A stretch of 64,000 nucleotides of DNA from Sphingobacteriaceae bacterium DW12. GTDB taxonomy: Bacteria; Bacteroidota; Bacteroidia; Sphingobacteriales; Sphingobacteriaceae. The notes under the pieces were generated by a model. It was not told where the DNA came from. It saw only the letters and a list, made by a program, of their open reading frames with translations, and did not search any database. This document shows positions 45,743-53,957 of the stretch, piece after piece. Position 1 is the first letter of the stretch, and every line of letters begins with the position of its first letter. Location: assembly GCA_000783305.1 (NCBI GenBank), contig JROE01000004.1, positions 620,001 through 684,000 of the forward strand. Direction: 5' to 3'. The position numbers were made by a program, and so were the translations under genes.

Positions 45743-46276
45743 ATGAGACTAAATGAATTAGACAAGCTAAAATACCCCATTGGAAAATTTCAGCCCCCTG
45801 CACATATAGATAGCGCCCAAATTGAAGAGTGGATTAAAATTATCGAAAGCTTTCCAAAGAAGCTTCATAGTGAAGTTGATTACCTGACTGACAGGGAACT
45901 AGAAAAACAATATCGACCAAATGGATGGACAATAAAGCAGATTGTACATCACTGCGCCGATAGTCACATGAACTGCCTAATCCGGTTTAAACTTGCATTA
46001 ACGGAAGACACCCCCACTATCAAACCATATTTTGAAAATCTATGGGCCGAGTTATCCGATTCCCAAAATTATCCGATACAAAGCTCTTTAAAGATTTTGG
46101 AGGGCTTACATGAGAGATGGACAAACTTATTGAGAGGGTTAAGCGACAGTGATCTGGAAAAAGAATTTCTACACCCCGAGACTAACAGAAGAATTTCGTT
46201 GAAAACAAATATTGGAATATATGCTTGGCATTGCGGGCATCATTTGACACATATTATAAACGCGAAACAAAGCTAA
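45743..46276 (+). CDS. YfiT/BstA-like DinB-fold putative metal-dependent transferase
   Basis: 177 residues. The N-terminus LDKLKYPIGKFQPP is the YfiT/BstA signature. The three metal-binding histidines of the DinB four-helix fold appear as H69 (IVHHCADSHMN) and H171/H175-like residues in AWHCGHHLTHI. In Firmicutes the family transfers bacillithiol to electrophiles; many Bacteroidota also make bacillithiol, so a detoxifying role is plausible but inferred. Single gene. Confidence 0.88.
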   Translation: MRLNELDKLKYPIGKFQPPAHIDSAQIEEWIKIIESFPKKLHSEVDYLTDRELEKQYRPNGWTIKQIVHHCADSHMNCLIRFKLALTEDTPTIKPYFENLWAELSDSQNYPIQSSLKILEGLHERWTNLLRGLSDSDLEKEFLHPETNRRISLKTNIGIYAWHCGHHLTHIINAKQS

Positions 46277-46902
46277 TCGCTACCCCACTGTTCTTCAGAA
46301 AATAGTACTGTATCGTATTAGATTAAGGTCCTTTGCAAAAAAATTATTTTCACCCCTAATTATGAGGTCACCCACAATAAATAGTTCAGAGATTACCCCT
46401 AGGATATGAGCTTGATCCATAGTGATGTTGTCAGGCGAGAATATCTCCGGCGCCTTTTCCCAAATGGGTATCAAACTATGTCTTTTCTGTTCCATCTTGA
46501 CAATATTACCGAACAAAACAACTAAAACAAATACCCAAAATGGGGTGATTTGAAAAACACCCCAGCTTCGATACATTTCTAACAAGGCATCCGGTATTGG
46601 ATATCTGCGTCTTCTTTAGCAGGGTAAAACTACAAATGGATAAAATGAAACGATCTTGATTTATTCAAACACACGGTAGGGTGAATAAATCTGGTCGCTT
46701 CATCGCCACTAAGAATCAAATTTAAATAAATGAAAAATACTACAAATGCGGTATTTACCCATACCCTCCAAATATTGAACTTTGTTATATAGTATTAACA
46801 AAAACAATCAAAGATGAAAACTATTGTTAAAGCCGGGTACATTATACTGTTTATGAGCTTTGTTGCGGAGAATACTTCGCCGACAAAGGAGGAGATTTCT
46901 AA
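46277..46902. other. Gene-poor region with weak open frames
   Basis: A minus-strand frame (46295-46585, 96 codons) has one hydrophobic segment (FWVFVLVVLFGNIV) and could be a membrane-protein remnant. A plus-strand frame (46814-46930, 38 codons) starts like a signal peptide (MKTIVKAGYIILFMS) but runs into a stop in the fragment that follows. Neither is convincing. Confidence 0.35.
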
Positions 46903-47082
46903 ACAAAACTATTATTACTTTTTTGTATAGCGTTCATCAGTACAGTATATGCCCAAAAGCAACGTGTAGGTATCAGCGGTAGCTTTCAAGGAGATAATGC
47001 TTTTACGGTCGAAGGATTCAGTTATTTATCCAGTACGAATCTAGAACAAACATCTTTTATTGTTCACCAACAAAACAGCTGA
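46903..47082 (+). pseudogene. Headless remnant of a small secreted-protein gene
   Basis: An open frame without a start codon reads TKLLLLFCIAFISTVYAQKQ, a near-perfect signal peptide with an AQ cleavage site, then RVGISGSFQGDNAFTVEGFSY and a stop. The expected ATG-Lys-Lys is replaced by TAA-ACA directly behind AAGGAGGAGAT (46885-46895), so the start has been lost. About 35 mature residues remain. I infer a decayed gene; family not recognised. Confidence 0.45.
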
Positions 47083-47154
47083 TGAAGTTGAGAGAAACCA
47101 CTGTGATGATAACCTGTATTTCTGTTGATTTCACTCAAGACTAATATAGAATAT

Positions 47155-47604
47155 ATGGACAAAGAAAATCGCTTTCAAGATCAGAATAAAGTCGTTTCGG
47201 ATTTTTATCATGAAGTCTGGGTCGTCTGTCCTGCCTGTGGTAAAAAAGCCGTGGCCACGGCTGATTACAACGCAAAACGAGCATCGTTGTTTTGTAACTA
47301 TTGTGGCTATCACCAACGGGCGACAACGGAGATTAATTTTTTCGGGATAAAAAGTCACGCCATGACTGCCGCCCATTTTTATTTTAACGCAACTCTTTGG
47401 CTCCAGCATCCTTTTAAATCCGATGTATTCTGGGCGTATAATGGACATCATTTGAATTATTTGGAAGAATATATTAGTGCAAAGCTTCGGGAACACAAAG
47501 ACCGGGCGCATTTCACCTTGTTGGAAAAACTTCCCAAATTCTATCATGAGGCTAAGAACAGGAAAGCTTTATTGGCCATCGTAAAACGGCTTAGAAAAAA
47601 ATGA
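47155..47604 (+). CDS. Zinc-ribbon protein of unknown function
   Basis: 149 residues from ATG 47155; a TTG start 30 bases upstream is less likely. A four-cysteine zinc ribbon near the N-terminus (VVCPACGKK, then LFCNYCGYH) is followed by a mixed region with aromatic and histidine residues (AAHFYFNATLWLQHPF) and a basic C-terminus (IVKRLRKK). It resembles small nucleic-acid-binding or adaptor proteins, but I recognise no named family. It overlaps the next gene by 4 bases (ATGA), so the two are translationally coupled. Confidence 0.75.
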   Translation: MDKENRFQDQNKVVSDFYHEVWVVCPACGKKAVATADYNAKRASLFCNYCGYHQRATTEINFFGIKSHAMTAAHFYFNATLWLQHPFKSDVFWAYNGHHLNYLEEYISAKLREHKDRAHFTLLEKLPKFYHEAKNRKALLAIVKRLRKK

Positions 47605-48155
47605 ATATGAAACACATATTTTTGCTTATCGCAGCGATTCTGCTCGTCTCGCTTGTATCCGGACAAGAGAAGATGCCGAAGTTATTTAAAGGAAAGAAAG
47701 CCAGACAGCATCCGATTGTCGAAACCCGAGATACGACAGGGATAAATCCGTTTGATGCAGCTGCTCGTGTGGAACTCTGGCACTATAACGACCGGATGCG
47801 TTGGTGGAGCAAAACTTTCTCGGATAATAGACCTCTTTTTCAAGACGGAAAAATGAACTTGCCCGCGGATAGTATCCAGCGACTTGTTGTGTTGGATTCC
47901 ACTTTACGCACAGGCTTTAGTGAAGCATTGTATGTTGACCATTTGTGTGAGGAGATTATGGTAGCGGCCTGTTATTCGCCGCGGGATTTACTTGTTTTTT
48001 ACCATGCCGATGGTCACCCCTTGGGCTGTATTGAAATCTGTGTCGAGTGTGCTGGCGGCTATGTCAGTAATGGACTGCGATCTATCCCATTTTGCCCCGA
48101 ACGGACTTCGACATTGTACTTTTGGCTCAAACGTAGCTATGATCAAAGTGAGTAG
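47601..48155 (+). CDS. Secreted protein of unknown function
   Basis: 184 residues with a signal peptide (MKHIFLLIAAILLVSLVSGQ). The mature part has ARVELWHYNDRMRWWSK, LVVLDSTLRTGFSEALY and a cysteine-bearing C-terminal half (DHLCEEIMVAACYSP, IEICVECAGGYVSNGL, SIPFCPERTSTLYFWLKRS). The five mature cysteines and PFCPER could form disulfides or a metal site. It overlaps the upstream zinc-ribbon gene by 4 bases. Not recognised as a family; likely periplasmic. Confidence 0.75.
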   Translation: MNMKHIFLLIAAILLVSLVSGQEKMPKLFKGKKARQHPIVETRDTTGINPFDAAARVELWHYNDRMRWWSKTFSDNRPLFQDGKMNLPADSIQRLVVLDSTLRTGFSEALYVDHLCEEIMVAACYSPRDLLVFYHADGHPLGCIEICVECAGGYVSNGLRSIPFCPERTSTLYFWLKRSYDQSE

Positions 48156-48169
48156 TATCTCATTAGAGC

Positions 48170-48416
48170 AAGCAAAAGTCACACAGACCCCTATTTTATT
48201 TGTTCCATGCACTGCAGATAGCTTTTGCACGTTAAAATATTCGACCCACGAGTACTTCCCCTCTTTCAGTTTCTTGACTTCATCGGTGGGCTCAATACGG
48301 CCTTGCTTAGCTCGGCAATGGATTGGAGTCTATGAAAATTTGCCGCTGGTGTGCTGCTTCGGGCTTATAGAAAAAATCAAGTATAAAGCCAACATGGCGG
48401 GAATCAATATAATCAT
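48170..48416 (-). pseudogene. Decayed small membrane-protein gene
   Basis: On the minus strand an ATG at 48416 opens MIILIPAMLALYLIFSISPK, a signal/anchor segment, but stops after 28 codons. In another frame downstream, IEPTDEVKKLKEGKYSWVEY looks like genuine coding sequence before it runs into the previous gene's antisense. Read together this suggests a frameshifted remnant. Family unknown; evidence is only residue composition. Confidence 0.3.
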
Positions 48417-48507
48417 CGAATGACCAAAGCGGGAGAACGCTGCCCCCCGCTAGACAATCTTCTCCATACAAGCTTAACTGCACGCTCATATAAACCGGAA
48501 AAACTAC

Positions 48508-48906
48508 CTATTTATAATAATTTATTAGCTTGACACCGTATCCCTCGCTATCCAGCACCAGTTCTCCATCCTTTAAGCTATTACCGTCTTTATCTAAAAT
48601 CGACAGTTGATACTTTGCCCCTGGTAAGCCATCCTCGATCGAAACGGAAAACCCAGCCCCTCCTACCGCATCTATCAACGTAACTGTTTTTTGCCAAGGA
48701 ACTGTAACATTCTCTTCGTATTCGTCGGGAATATTGTAGGCATCTGTAATGGTAGGGGTATACTGTACCTGCGCAGCAGTTGCTGGCCCTTTCAACGTAT
48801 AGGTAATCTGAAAGCTTGATGAATCTGAATCGGAGTCCTTTGAACAACTGCCCCCCAGAAAACCAATAGCACACAACATCAAAAACATTTTAATAGCTCT
48901 TTCCAT
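48508..48906 (-). CDS. Small lipoprotein with MmpS-like beta domain
   Basis: 132 residues from ATG 48906; a farther ATG (48930) adds 8 residues without improving the signal. Lipobox IGFLGGSCSKD, then a Ser/Asp linker and one beta-sandwich: FQITYTLKGPATAAQVQYT, ENVTVPWQKTVTLIDAVGG, YQLSILDKDGNSL. The pattern of YT, a W in the middle and a late GxxxxG strand recalls the MmpS-type domain seen in many Bacteroidota lipoproteins. Function unknown. Confidence 0.75.
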   Translation of the reverse strand: MERAIKMFLMLCAIGFLGGSCSKDSDSDSSSFQITYTLKGPATAAQVQYTPTITDAYNIPDEYEENVTVPWQKTVTLIDAVGGAGFSVSIEDGLPGAKYQLSILDKDGNSLKDGELVLDSEGYGVKLINYYK

Positions 48907-49217
48907 AGATATTATATTTCTCCCATACATCCAACTATCATACCAACAAAGTGAATTGGTTGTTCATCTTTGACTAGCCGACCTCAATTCCTATAAATCA
49001 AAGCTTCGTTGGGATTCGAGATATAGGAAACTTATGAATCTGCGGGTGGTCGGACAACAAAGGAGATTTTTCGCCAATGATTTACAATAAGAACATGTAT
49101 TTTCTACCTTTGTCAACAAACACCTAACGAGGAGTTACAAAATTATGCCAAACGCCAAGTGGGGGCAATGGAACATTTGCCCTTTCAGCCGGACTGTGAT
49201 ACCTAAATAAAAAAGAT

Positions 49218-51404
49218 ATGAAACTACCGTTTTTTCCACTTTGCATTGCCGTAGCATTTAGCTGTAGTATACTATTCTCATGGACCAATGTGTCTGCACA
49301 AAGCTATCGCTCGTCAGATTGGTATCTCGCCCCATCGAATAGTCACACAGCCCAAGTACGAGAAGAGGGGAAGCATATTATCCTCGACAACGGCCTGGTG
49401 CGTCGATCATTTGCTATACAACCCAATGCCTACTGCTATGATTTTACAAACCTTATTACAGGACAACAGTTGATTCGGGCTGTACAACCTGAAGCGCAAG
49501 TACAACTCAACGGGCGGTGGTACGACGTTGGTGGCGCACATGGTCAAAAGGAGAAAGCCTATCTCCTTCCAGAATGGATGAAGGATTTTACCAGCATGCC
49601 TGAAGATTTTAAGTATGTAAGCCATGTGATTAGCGACCTATCACCCTTACTTCCGTGGAAGGGTGACAAATGGTGGGCAATGACCAAAAAATCAGGAACA
49701 GGTAAAGTGCTAACATTTACCTTCGTCCCACCTTCAAATGCGCAATTGGGAGCTGTTGTACTAAAAGTACATTATGCCATTTATGACAATATGCCACTTG
49801 TCTCCAAGTGGGTCACCATAGACAATCAGGGGAGCGAAACCGTAAAAATCAATCAAGTAGTCCATGAGAAACTGGCCTTGGTAGAGGAAGAAAGTGCTGT
49901 AGTTGGGTCTTTGGAAGATATGCAGAAACAACACGGCCTATACGTTGAAAGCAACTTTGCCTTTAACAATGCCATGCGGTATCACCTTAGCGACCAATCC
50001 CTACATTGGAGTGCGGATTCCACATATACGTCACAGGTCAACTACGACTACACGACCCCTGCAATACTTGAAATCTATCCCAAAAAAGGTATTGGCATCA
50101 AATTGTCTGCTGGTAAAAACTTTACATCGATCCGTTCTTGGGAGCTGCTGATGGATAGCTATGATCGTGAGCGACGGGGCCTTGCCATTCGGAGAATGTA
50201 CAGGACCATCGCTCCTTGGACCACGGCCAACCCAATTTTCATGCATTTGGTCAGCAAAACCGACGAACAGGTACATACTGCCGTCGATCAATGTGCTGCG
50301 ACAGGCTATGAAGCGCTCATCCTTAGTTTCGGAAGTCATGTCAATATGGAAGATACAAGTGCTAGTAACCTTGAACGATTAAAAAAAATAGCCGACTACG
50401 CCCACAGCAAAAATATCAAGATAGGTACTTACTCGTTATTCAGCTCACGGAAAATTAGTGAAGAAGACGATATCATAAACCCCAAAACAGGAAAAACTGG
50501 AGGTACTATTTTTAACAATGCCCCTTGCTTCGGTTCTAATTGGGGAATAGGCTACGCCCAGAAAATAAAAACATTCTTTGAAAGAACGGGATTTGATATC
50601 TGGGAGAACGACGGTCCTTTTCCTGGCGATCAATGTGCTTCGAGCAGTCATCCTGGCCATCAGGGAATCGAGGATAGCCAATGGGCACAATTCAATATGC
50701 AAAAAGAATTGTACCACTGGTTGAATGCCCGAGGGGTGTATATCAATTCGCCTGATTGGTATTTCCTCGATGGCTCCAATAAAACAGGCCTCGGCTACCG
50801 CGAAGTCAACTTTTCGCTGCCAAGAGAAAACCAACGCATCCTCAACAGGCAGAATATCTACGATGCCCTTTGGGAGGAAACGCCATCCATGGGATGGGGA
50901 TTTGTCCCTTTGACCGCCTATCAAGGTGGTGGCAAAGAAGCCGTCCTCGAACCATTGAACGAACACCTCGAAGACTATAGACAGTTGATGATGCAGTATT
51001 ATGGCGCTGGGGTACAGGCTTGCTATCGTGGTCCGCGGCTGTATGATACCGAAGCCACTAAACTAGTCGTGACAGAGGTCATCCAGTGGTACAAAAAGTA
51101 CAGAAATATTCTTAACTCCGATATCATCCACTTGCGGAGAGCAGATGGCCGCGATTGGGATGGCTTCTTGCATGTAAATGCACGAGAAGAGAATACGAAA
51201 GGTCTAGGCATGCTTTTCAACCCGCTGAAGAAACCTATTACTCGTAACATCAGCATCCCACTCTACTATACTGGGCTCACTAAAAAAGCTAAAATAAGGC
51301 TTCAGAACGAAAGCACTAAGGTGCTCGACCTAGACCGCTTTTTCAATGTCAATTATACCGTTACCATTCCGGCCGAGGGTTACCTCTGGTTTACGATAGA
51401 ATAG
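49218..51404 (+). CDS. Secreted glycoside hydrolase, clan-D (alpha-galactosidase)-like
   Basis: 728 residues with a signal peptide (LFSWTNVSAQS). An N-terminal beta-sandwich (about 30-300: LDNGLVRRSFAIQPNAYCYDF) is followed by a TIM barrel (ALILSFGSH, IKIGTYSLFSS, FDIWENDGPFPGDQ, GVYINSPDWYFLDG) and a C-terminal sandwich with GLGMLFNPLKKPI. The order sandwich-barrel-sandwich and WENDGP as a probable nucleophile region suggest a GH36/GH27-like retaining glycosidase, but the match is distant and substrate is not assigned. Single gene. Confidence 0.65.
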   Translation: MKLPFFPLCIAVAFSCSILFSWTNVSAQSYRSSDWYLAPSNSHTAQVREEGKHIILDNGLVRRSFAIQPNAYCYDFTNLITGQQLIRAVQPEAQVQLNGRWYDVGGAHGQKEKAYLLPEWMKDFTSMPEDFKYVSHVISDLSPLLPWKGDKWWAMTKKSGTGKVLTFTFVPPSNAQLGAVVLKVHYAIYDNMPLVSKWVTIDNQGSETVKINQVVHEKLALVEEESAVVGSLEDMQKQHGLYVESNFAFNNAMRYHLSDQSLHWSADSTYTSQVNYDYTTPAILEIYPKKGIGIKLSAGKNFTSIRSWELLMDSYDRERRGLAIRRMYRTIAPWTTANPIFMHLVSKTDEQVHTAVDQCAATGYEALILSFGSHVNMEDTSASNLERLKKIADYAHSKNIKIGTYSLFSSRKISEEDDIINPKTGKTGGTIFNNAPCFGSNWGIGYAQKIKTFFERTGFDIWENDGPFPGDQCASSSHPGHQGIEDSQWAQFNMQKELYHWLNARGVYINSPDWYFLDGSNKTGLGYREVNFSLPRENQRILNRQNIYDALWEETPSMGWGFVPLTAYQGGGKEAVLEPLNEHLEDYRQLMMQYYGAGVQACYRGPRLYDTEATKLVVTEVIQWYKKYRNILNSDIIHLRRADGRDWDGFLHVNAREENTKGLGMLFNPLKKPITRNISIPLYYTGLTKKAKIRLQNESTKVLDLDRFFNVNYTVTIPAEGYLWFTIE

Positions 51405-51434
51405 CCTATTGGAAATAAGAAAAGGGGGCGATAG

Positions 51435-51717
51435 GAACTTTTCGGCTGTCCGCTGAACGGTGCTTGTCATAAATCCACAGGCAATAGGATAATCCAAGTG
51501 GATGAAAGACTGGAAAAACACAAGCCTATGGTATTTCGGTTACTCAATAGCGATATGGGGATAGAAAAACGAAAGAAACGGTGTCACGATGTAGAAATAG
51601 TCTTTGGAAATATCCAACAGAACCACGGGTGCCGCCGCTTTATGCTCCGGGGCAAGGAACCCGGTTGAACCTTGAGGTCTATTTTTCAGAATGTATTTAT
51701 TAGCAATATTTAATATT
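51435..51717 (+). mobile_element. IS1182-family transposase remnant (C-terminal part)
   Basis: An open frame 51435-51668 with no start encodes the transposase tail: ELFGCPLNGACHKSTGNRI, then LLNSDMGIEKRKKRCHDVE and IVFGNIQQNHGCRRFMLRG. This matches the IS1182 C-terminal pattern (zinc-like CPL..CHK; VEPVFGNIKQN..FRRFLLRG), including its DDE glutamate region. It then loses frame, and its last residues (LLAIFNIM) are read in the frame of the AraC gene that follows. Upstream the remnant is cut off near 51432. Decayed and immobile. Confidence 0.85.
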
Positions 51718-52500
51718 ATGGTCTCTGTAAATTTCAAGCCCGAAGGTCGAATACAAAATATTATTGAATGTATTTACTATAATTATTCAGAAGATTTTAA
51801 TCTTTTTGATATTACTCCCCCACTGTTTGCTCCCGAGATTTTTTTCTCTTTTGGTGATAGTTTTCAGATTGGAGAGGTATTATTCAGTCATGAAAATAAT
51901 TGTCATTCAGCAGTTTTTAAACATTGTCATACCGCATCAATAGTCAGGTGTAAAGGAAAACATAAATCAATGGGTATTTTGCTAAAACCTTGGGCAATTA
52001 ATTTGTTGAGCTATATAGACGGTAGGAAGATTACATCTGAAACTATAGAAACCAAATTATTTGCAGTTAGTAATCTGTTCTCAGAACGACAATATATGTT
52101 TAAAGAATTAGATGCGAATGATGCCTTATCTGAGTTAGAAACACTTTTTGTGGAGAAGATGGTCTTTGCTGAACAAAGTCCAGTACTTGAAACTGTATAT
52201 AAATTAGTTGATAATATGGCATTGTCTGAAAAAAATATTAACAGTTTGGTGAAATCAAGTGGCATATCAGCGAAAACATTCATTCAAGTTTTTAAAAGTA
52301 ATGTGCAGGTCAGTCCTTTAAAGTTTCTTCATTATAAGGCTATTTCAAACTCGGTTAAGTCTTTAAAAAATCCTGATATACCAATTGTACAAATTGCGCT
52401 TGAAAACGGATTTTATGACCAATCTCATTATAATAGAGTGTTTAAGTCTTTTTTTAAAATAACACCTGGAGCTTATCGAAGGATGTTTCAATTTGGGTAA
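51718..52500 (+). CDS. AraC-family transcriptional regulator
   Basis: 260 residues from ATG 51718 (MVSVNFKPEG); the frame extends 9 codons back, but those residues belong to the transposase remnant. The N-terminal two-thirds is a sensor domain with no clear cupin call. The C-terminal AraC double HTH is visible: NINSLVKSSGISAKTFIQVFK and VQIALENGFYDQSHYNRVFKSFFKITPGAYRRMF. Composition is much more AT-rich than neighbours. It is probably the regulator of the reductase gene 50 bases downstream. Acquired by transfer (inference). Confidence 0.9.
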   Translation: MVSVNFKPEGRIQNIIECIYYNYSEDFNLFDITPPLFAPEIFFSFGDSFQIGEVLFSHENNCHSAVFKHCHTASIVRCKGKHKSMGILLKPWAINLLSYIDGRKITSETIETKLFAVSNLFSERQYMFKELDANDALSELETLFVEKMVFAEQSPVLETVYKLVDNMALSEKNINSLVKSSGISAKTFIQVFKSNVQVSPLKFLHYKAISNSVKSLKNPDIPIVQIALENGFYDQSHYNRVFKSFFKITPGAYRRMFQFG

Positions 52501-52550
52501 ATTTTGTCCTATCTTGAAGTTGTTACGGTATGTAATTTTGAAAAAAAAGT

Positions 52551-53090
52551 ATGCGAAAATTAGTTTTATACATATCCTGTTCGTTAGATGGCTACATTGC
52601 CAAAGCGAATGATAACCTTGATTTTCTAAATCTTGTTCAAAAAGAAGGCGAAGATTATGGATACAAAGAATTTATGAATACCATTGATGCCGTAATTGTA
52701 GGACATAAGACCTATGATTGGGTAATAGGTCAGGGATATGATTTTCCACATCTGGATAAAGAAAGTTATATCATTACAAGACAGGAAAAAAACAGAAAGG
52801 GAAATTTAATATTTTACAACGGAGAGCTGAAACCCCTCGTTGAAGAACTAAAAAGAAAAAAAGGTAAAAACATCTTTTGCGATGGTGGCGCAGAAATAGT
52901 AAACCAACTTTTAAATGAGCGTTTATTTGATGAGATAATACTTTCTATTATTCCGGTGTTAGTGGGTAACGGAAAAAGATTGTTTAAAGATGGTAGACCT
53001 GAACAGCAACTTGAGACTGTATCTATAAAAAAATTTGATACAGGTTTAGTACAAGTTCATTATAAATGTAAAAACCATATAATTCATTAA
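52551..53090 (+). CDS. RibD C-terminal/DHFR-like reductase
   Basis: 179 residues. Dihydrofolate-reductase fold of the RibD_C family: KLVLYISCSLDGYIAKAND, MNTIDAVIVGHKTYDWVIG, SYIITRQEK, NIFCDGGAEIVNQLL and FDEIILSIIPVLVGNGKRLF. Such stand-alone proteins are NAD(P)H-dependent reductases of unknown substrate; chromosomal trimethoprim resistance is not implied. AT-rich like the upstream AraC gene, with which it probably forms a two-gene cassette. Confidence 0.92.
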   Translation: MRKLVLYISCSLDGYIAKANDNLDFLNLVQKEGEDYGYKEFMNTIDAVIVGHKTYDWVIGQGYDFPHLDKESYIITRQEKNRKGNLIFYNGELKPLVEELKRKKGKNIFCDGGAEIVNQLLNERLFDEIILSIIPVLVGNGKRLFKDGRPEQQLETVSIKKFDTGLVQVHYKCKNHIIH

Positions 53091-53117
53091 CAACGGAATA
53101 TAATAAAAAGCTGGAGA

Positions 53118-53198
53118 GTGTAAAGCGAACTGTGTCACATCACCCCTTTTAGGGTTCGTGCTTAGAGGCTGAAAGCCTCGAGTGCGAACCCTAAAAGG
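53118..53198. repeat. Long imperfect palindrome and possible IS end
   Basis: CCTTTTAGGGTTCG (53145-53158) is the exact complement of 53185-53198. Inside it a second stem GAGGCT/AGCCTC (65-70 with 74-79 of the 53100 block) closes a 3-base loop, giving a 54-base cruciform. It has no T-run, so is a poor terminator. Just outside lies GCGAACTGTGTCAC (53125-53138), which resembles ends of IS256-type elements. Confidence 0.5.
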
Positions 53199-53244
53199 AG
53201 TTGCCGAAGGCCTTAATTCTATCTCCAAATTTAATATGTAATTA

Positions 53245-53469
53245 TTACATTGTCAAACGCCAGTTTCGAATAGGCATAGTCCATTTCTTTGATATATCTT
53301 TAATGGCCAGGTAAACGAACTTCAATAGCGCCTGATAGGAGGTAAATGCCCCTTTTGTTTTCGTAATCTTTCTAATCTGCCGGTGCATCGCCTCGATAGC
53401 ATTTGTCGTATAAATAGCTCTGCGAATATCAGGCGAATACTCAAAATAAGTAGAAAGGTTCGGTAGACT
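53245..53469 (-). mobile_element. IS256-family (mutator) transposase remnant, C-terminus
   Basis: 75 codons without a start, ending at TAA 53245-53247. The translation includes LSTYFEYSPDIRRAIYTTNA, then IEAMHRQIRKITKTKGAF and KWTMPIRNWRLTM, the standard C-terminus of IS256 transposases (catalytic glutamate in TTNAIEA). It breaks off abruptly at 53470, where an unrelated IS-like sequence begins. Not functional. Confidence 0.88.
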
Positions 53470-53640
53470 TACCTTCGGGCATCAGTAAGGATAGTAATTT
53501 ACGTTCGGCGTCTTCCAAGGGATATCTCATTTAAAGAGGCTAAACTAAGGAATTTTTAGTATTCCCCCCAAGAATTCAGCTTGACCCCTATAAATGACCC
53601 GACACTGACCGTTTGATTCACAGCTTTTTTTATTGGCATA
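53470..53640 (-). mobile_element. ISAon1-like element remnant, left end
   Basis: A short frame from ATG 53530 reads MRYPLEDAERKLLSLLMPEG and then fuses into the IS256 remnant, stopping at 53441. The pattern with LLxPEG resembles the small N-region ORF of ISAon1-type transposases. The upstream 110 bases, including GGGTCATTTATAGGGGTCA on the minus strand, would be its left end. Identification is by memory of pattern and is moderate. Confidence 0.45.
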
Positions 53641-53678
53641 AAAAAAAGGAGACAACCTGTATATGGTGTCTCCTTAAG
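53641..53678 (-). terminator. Terminator of tRNA-Glu
   Basis: AAGGAGACA (minus strand, 53675-53667) pairs with TGTCTCCTT (53654-53646), followed by TTTTTTATGCC. It begins 4 bases after the tRNA. Confidence 0.85.
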
Positions 53679-53750
53679 TAGCCCGTAGGGGAATCGAACC
53701 CCTGTTTCAAGAATGAAAATCTTGCGTCCTAACCCCTAGACGAACGGGCC
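53679..53750 (-). tRNA. tRNA-Glu (TTC)
   Basis: 72 nt cloverleaf on the minus strand. Acceptor GGCCCGT/ACGGGCT, D-arm with CTAGGGGTTAGG, anticodon arm CAAGA-TTTTCAT-TCTTG (anticodon TTC), and T-arm GGGGTTCGATTCCCC. CCA is not encoded. The G1-U72 pair is usual for this tRNA in the phylum. Its 3' side borders the IS-remnant patch. Confidence 0.97.
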
Positions 53751-53878
53751 ATTGCTTTTTAGTGATGCAAATATAAGAGGATTTTTATTCCTTCCAAAAT
53801 ATTTTCTCACCCTTTGACCTAAGCCATTGAGACTGAGAAAAATGATTTTTCATCCCTCTATTATTTCCATTTTAACAA

Positions 53879-53932
53879 AGGCGAAGAGTATAGAGTCCCT
53901 CGCATAAATCGAGATCAATGTACTCTTCGCCT
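53879..53932 (-). terminator. Terminator-like hairpin after purD
   Basis: AGGCGAAGAGTA (53879-53890) pairs perfectly with TACTCTTCGCCT (53921-53932). The loop is 30 bases, and on the minus strand TTTG follows. A weaker terminator than others here. Confidence 0.55.
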
Positions 53933-53957
53933 CGCTTTGACATTACGGTCAATATAT

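Noticed and set aside
53145..53198. Integron attC site or CRISPR-type repeat
   Set aside because: The palindrome lacks the GTTRRRY/RYYYAAC core pairs and occurs only once; no integrase or Cas gene is near.
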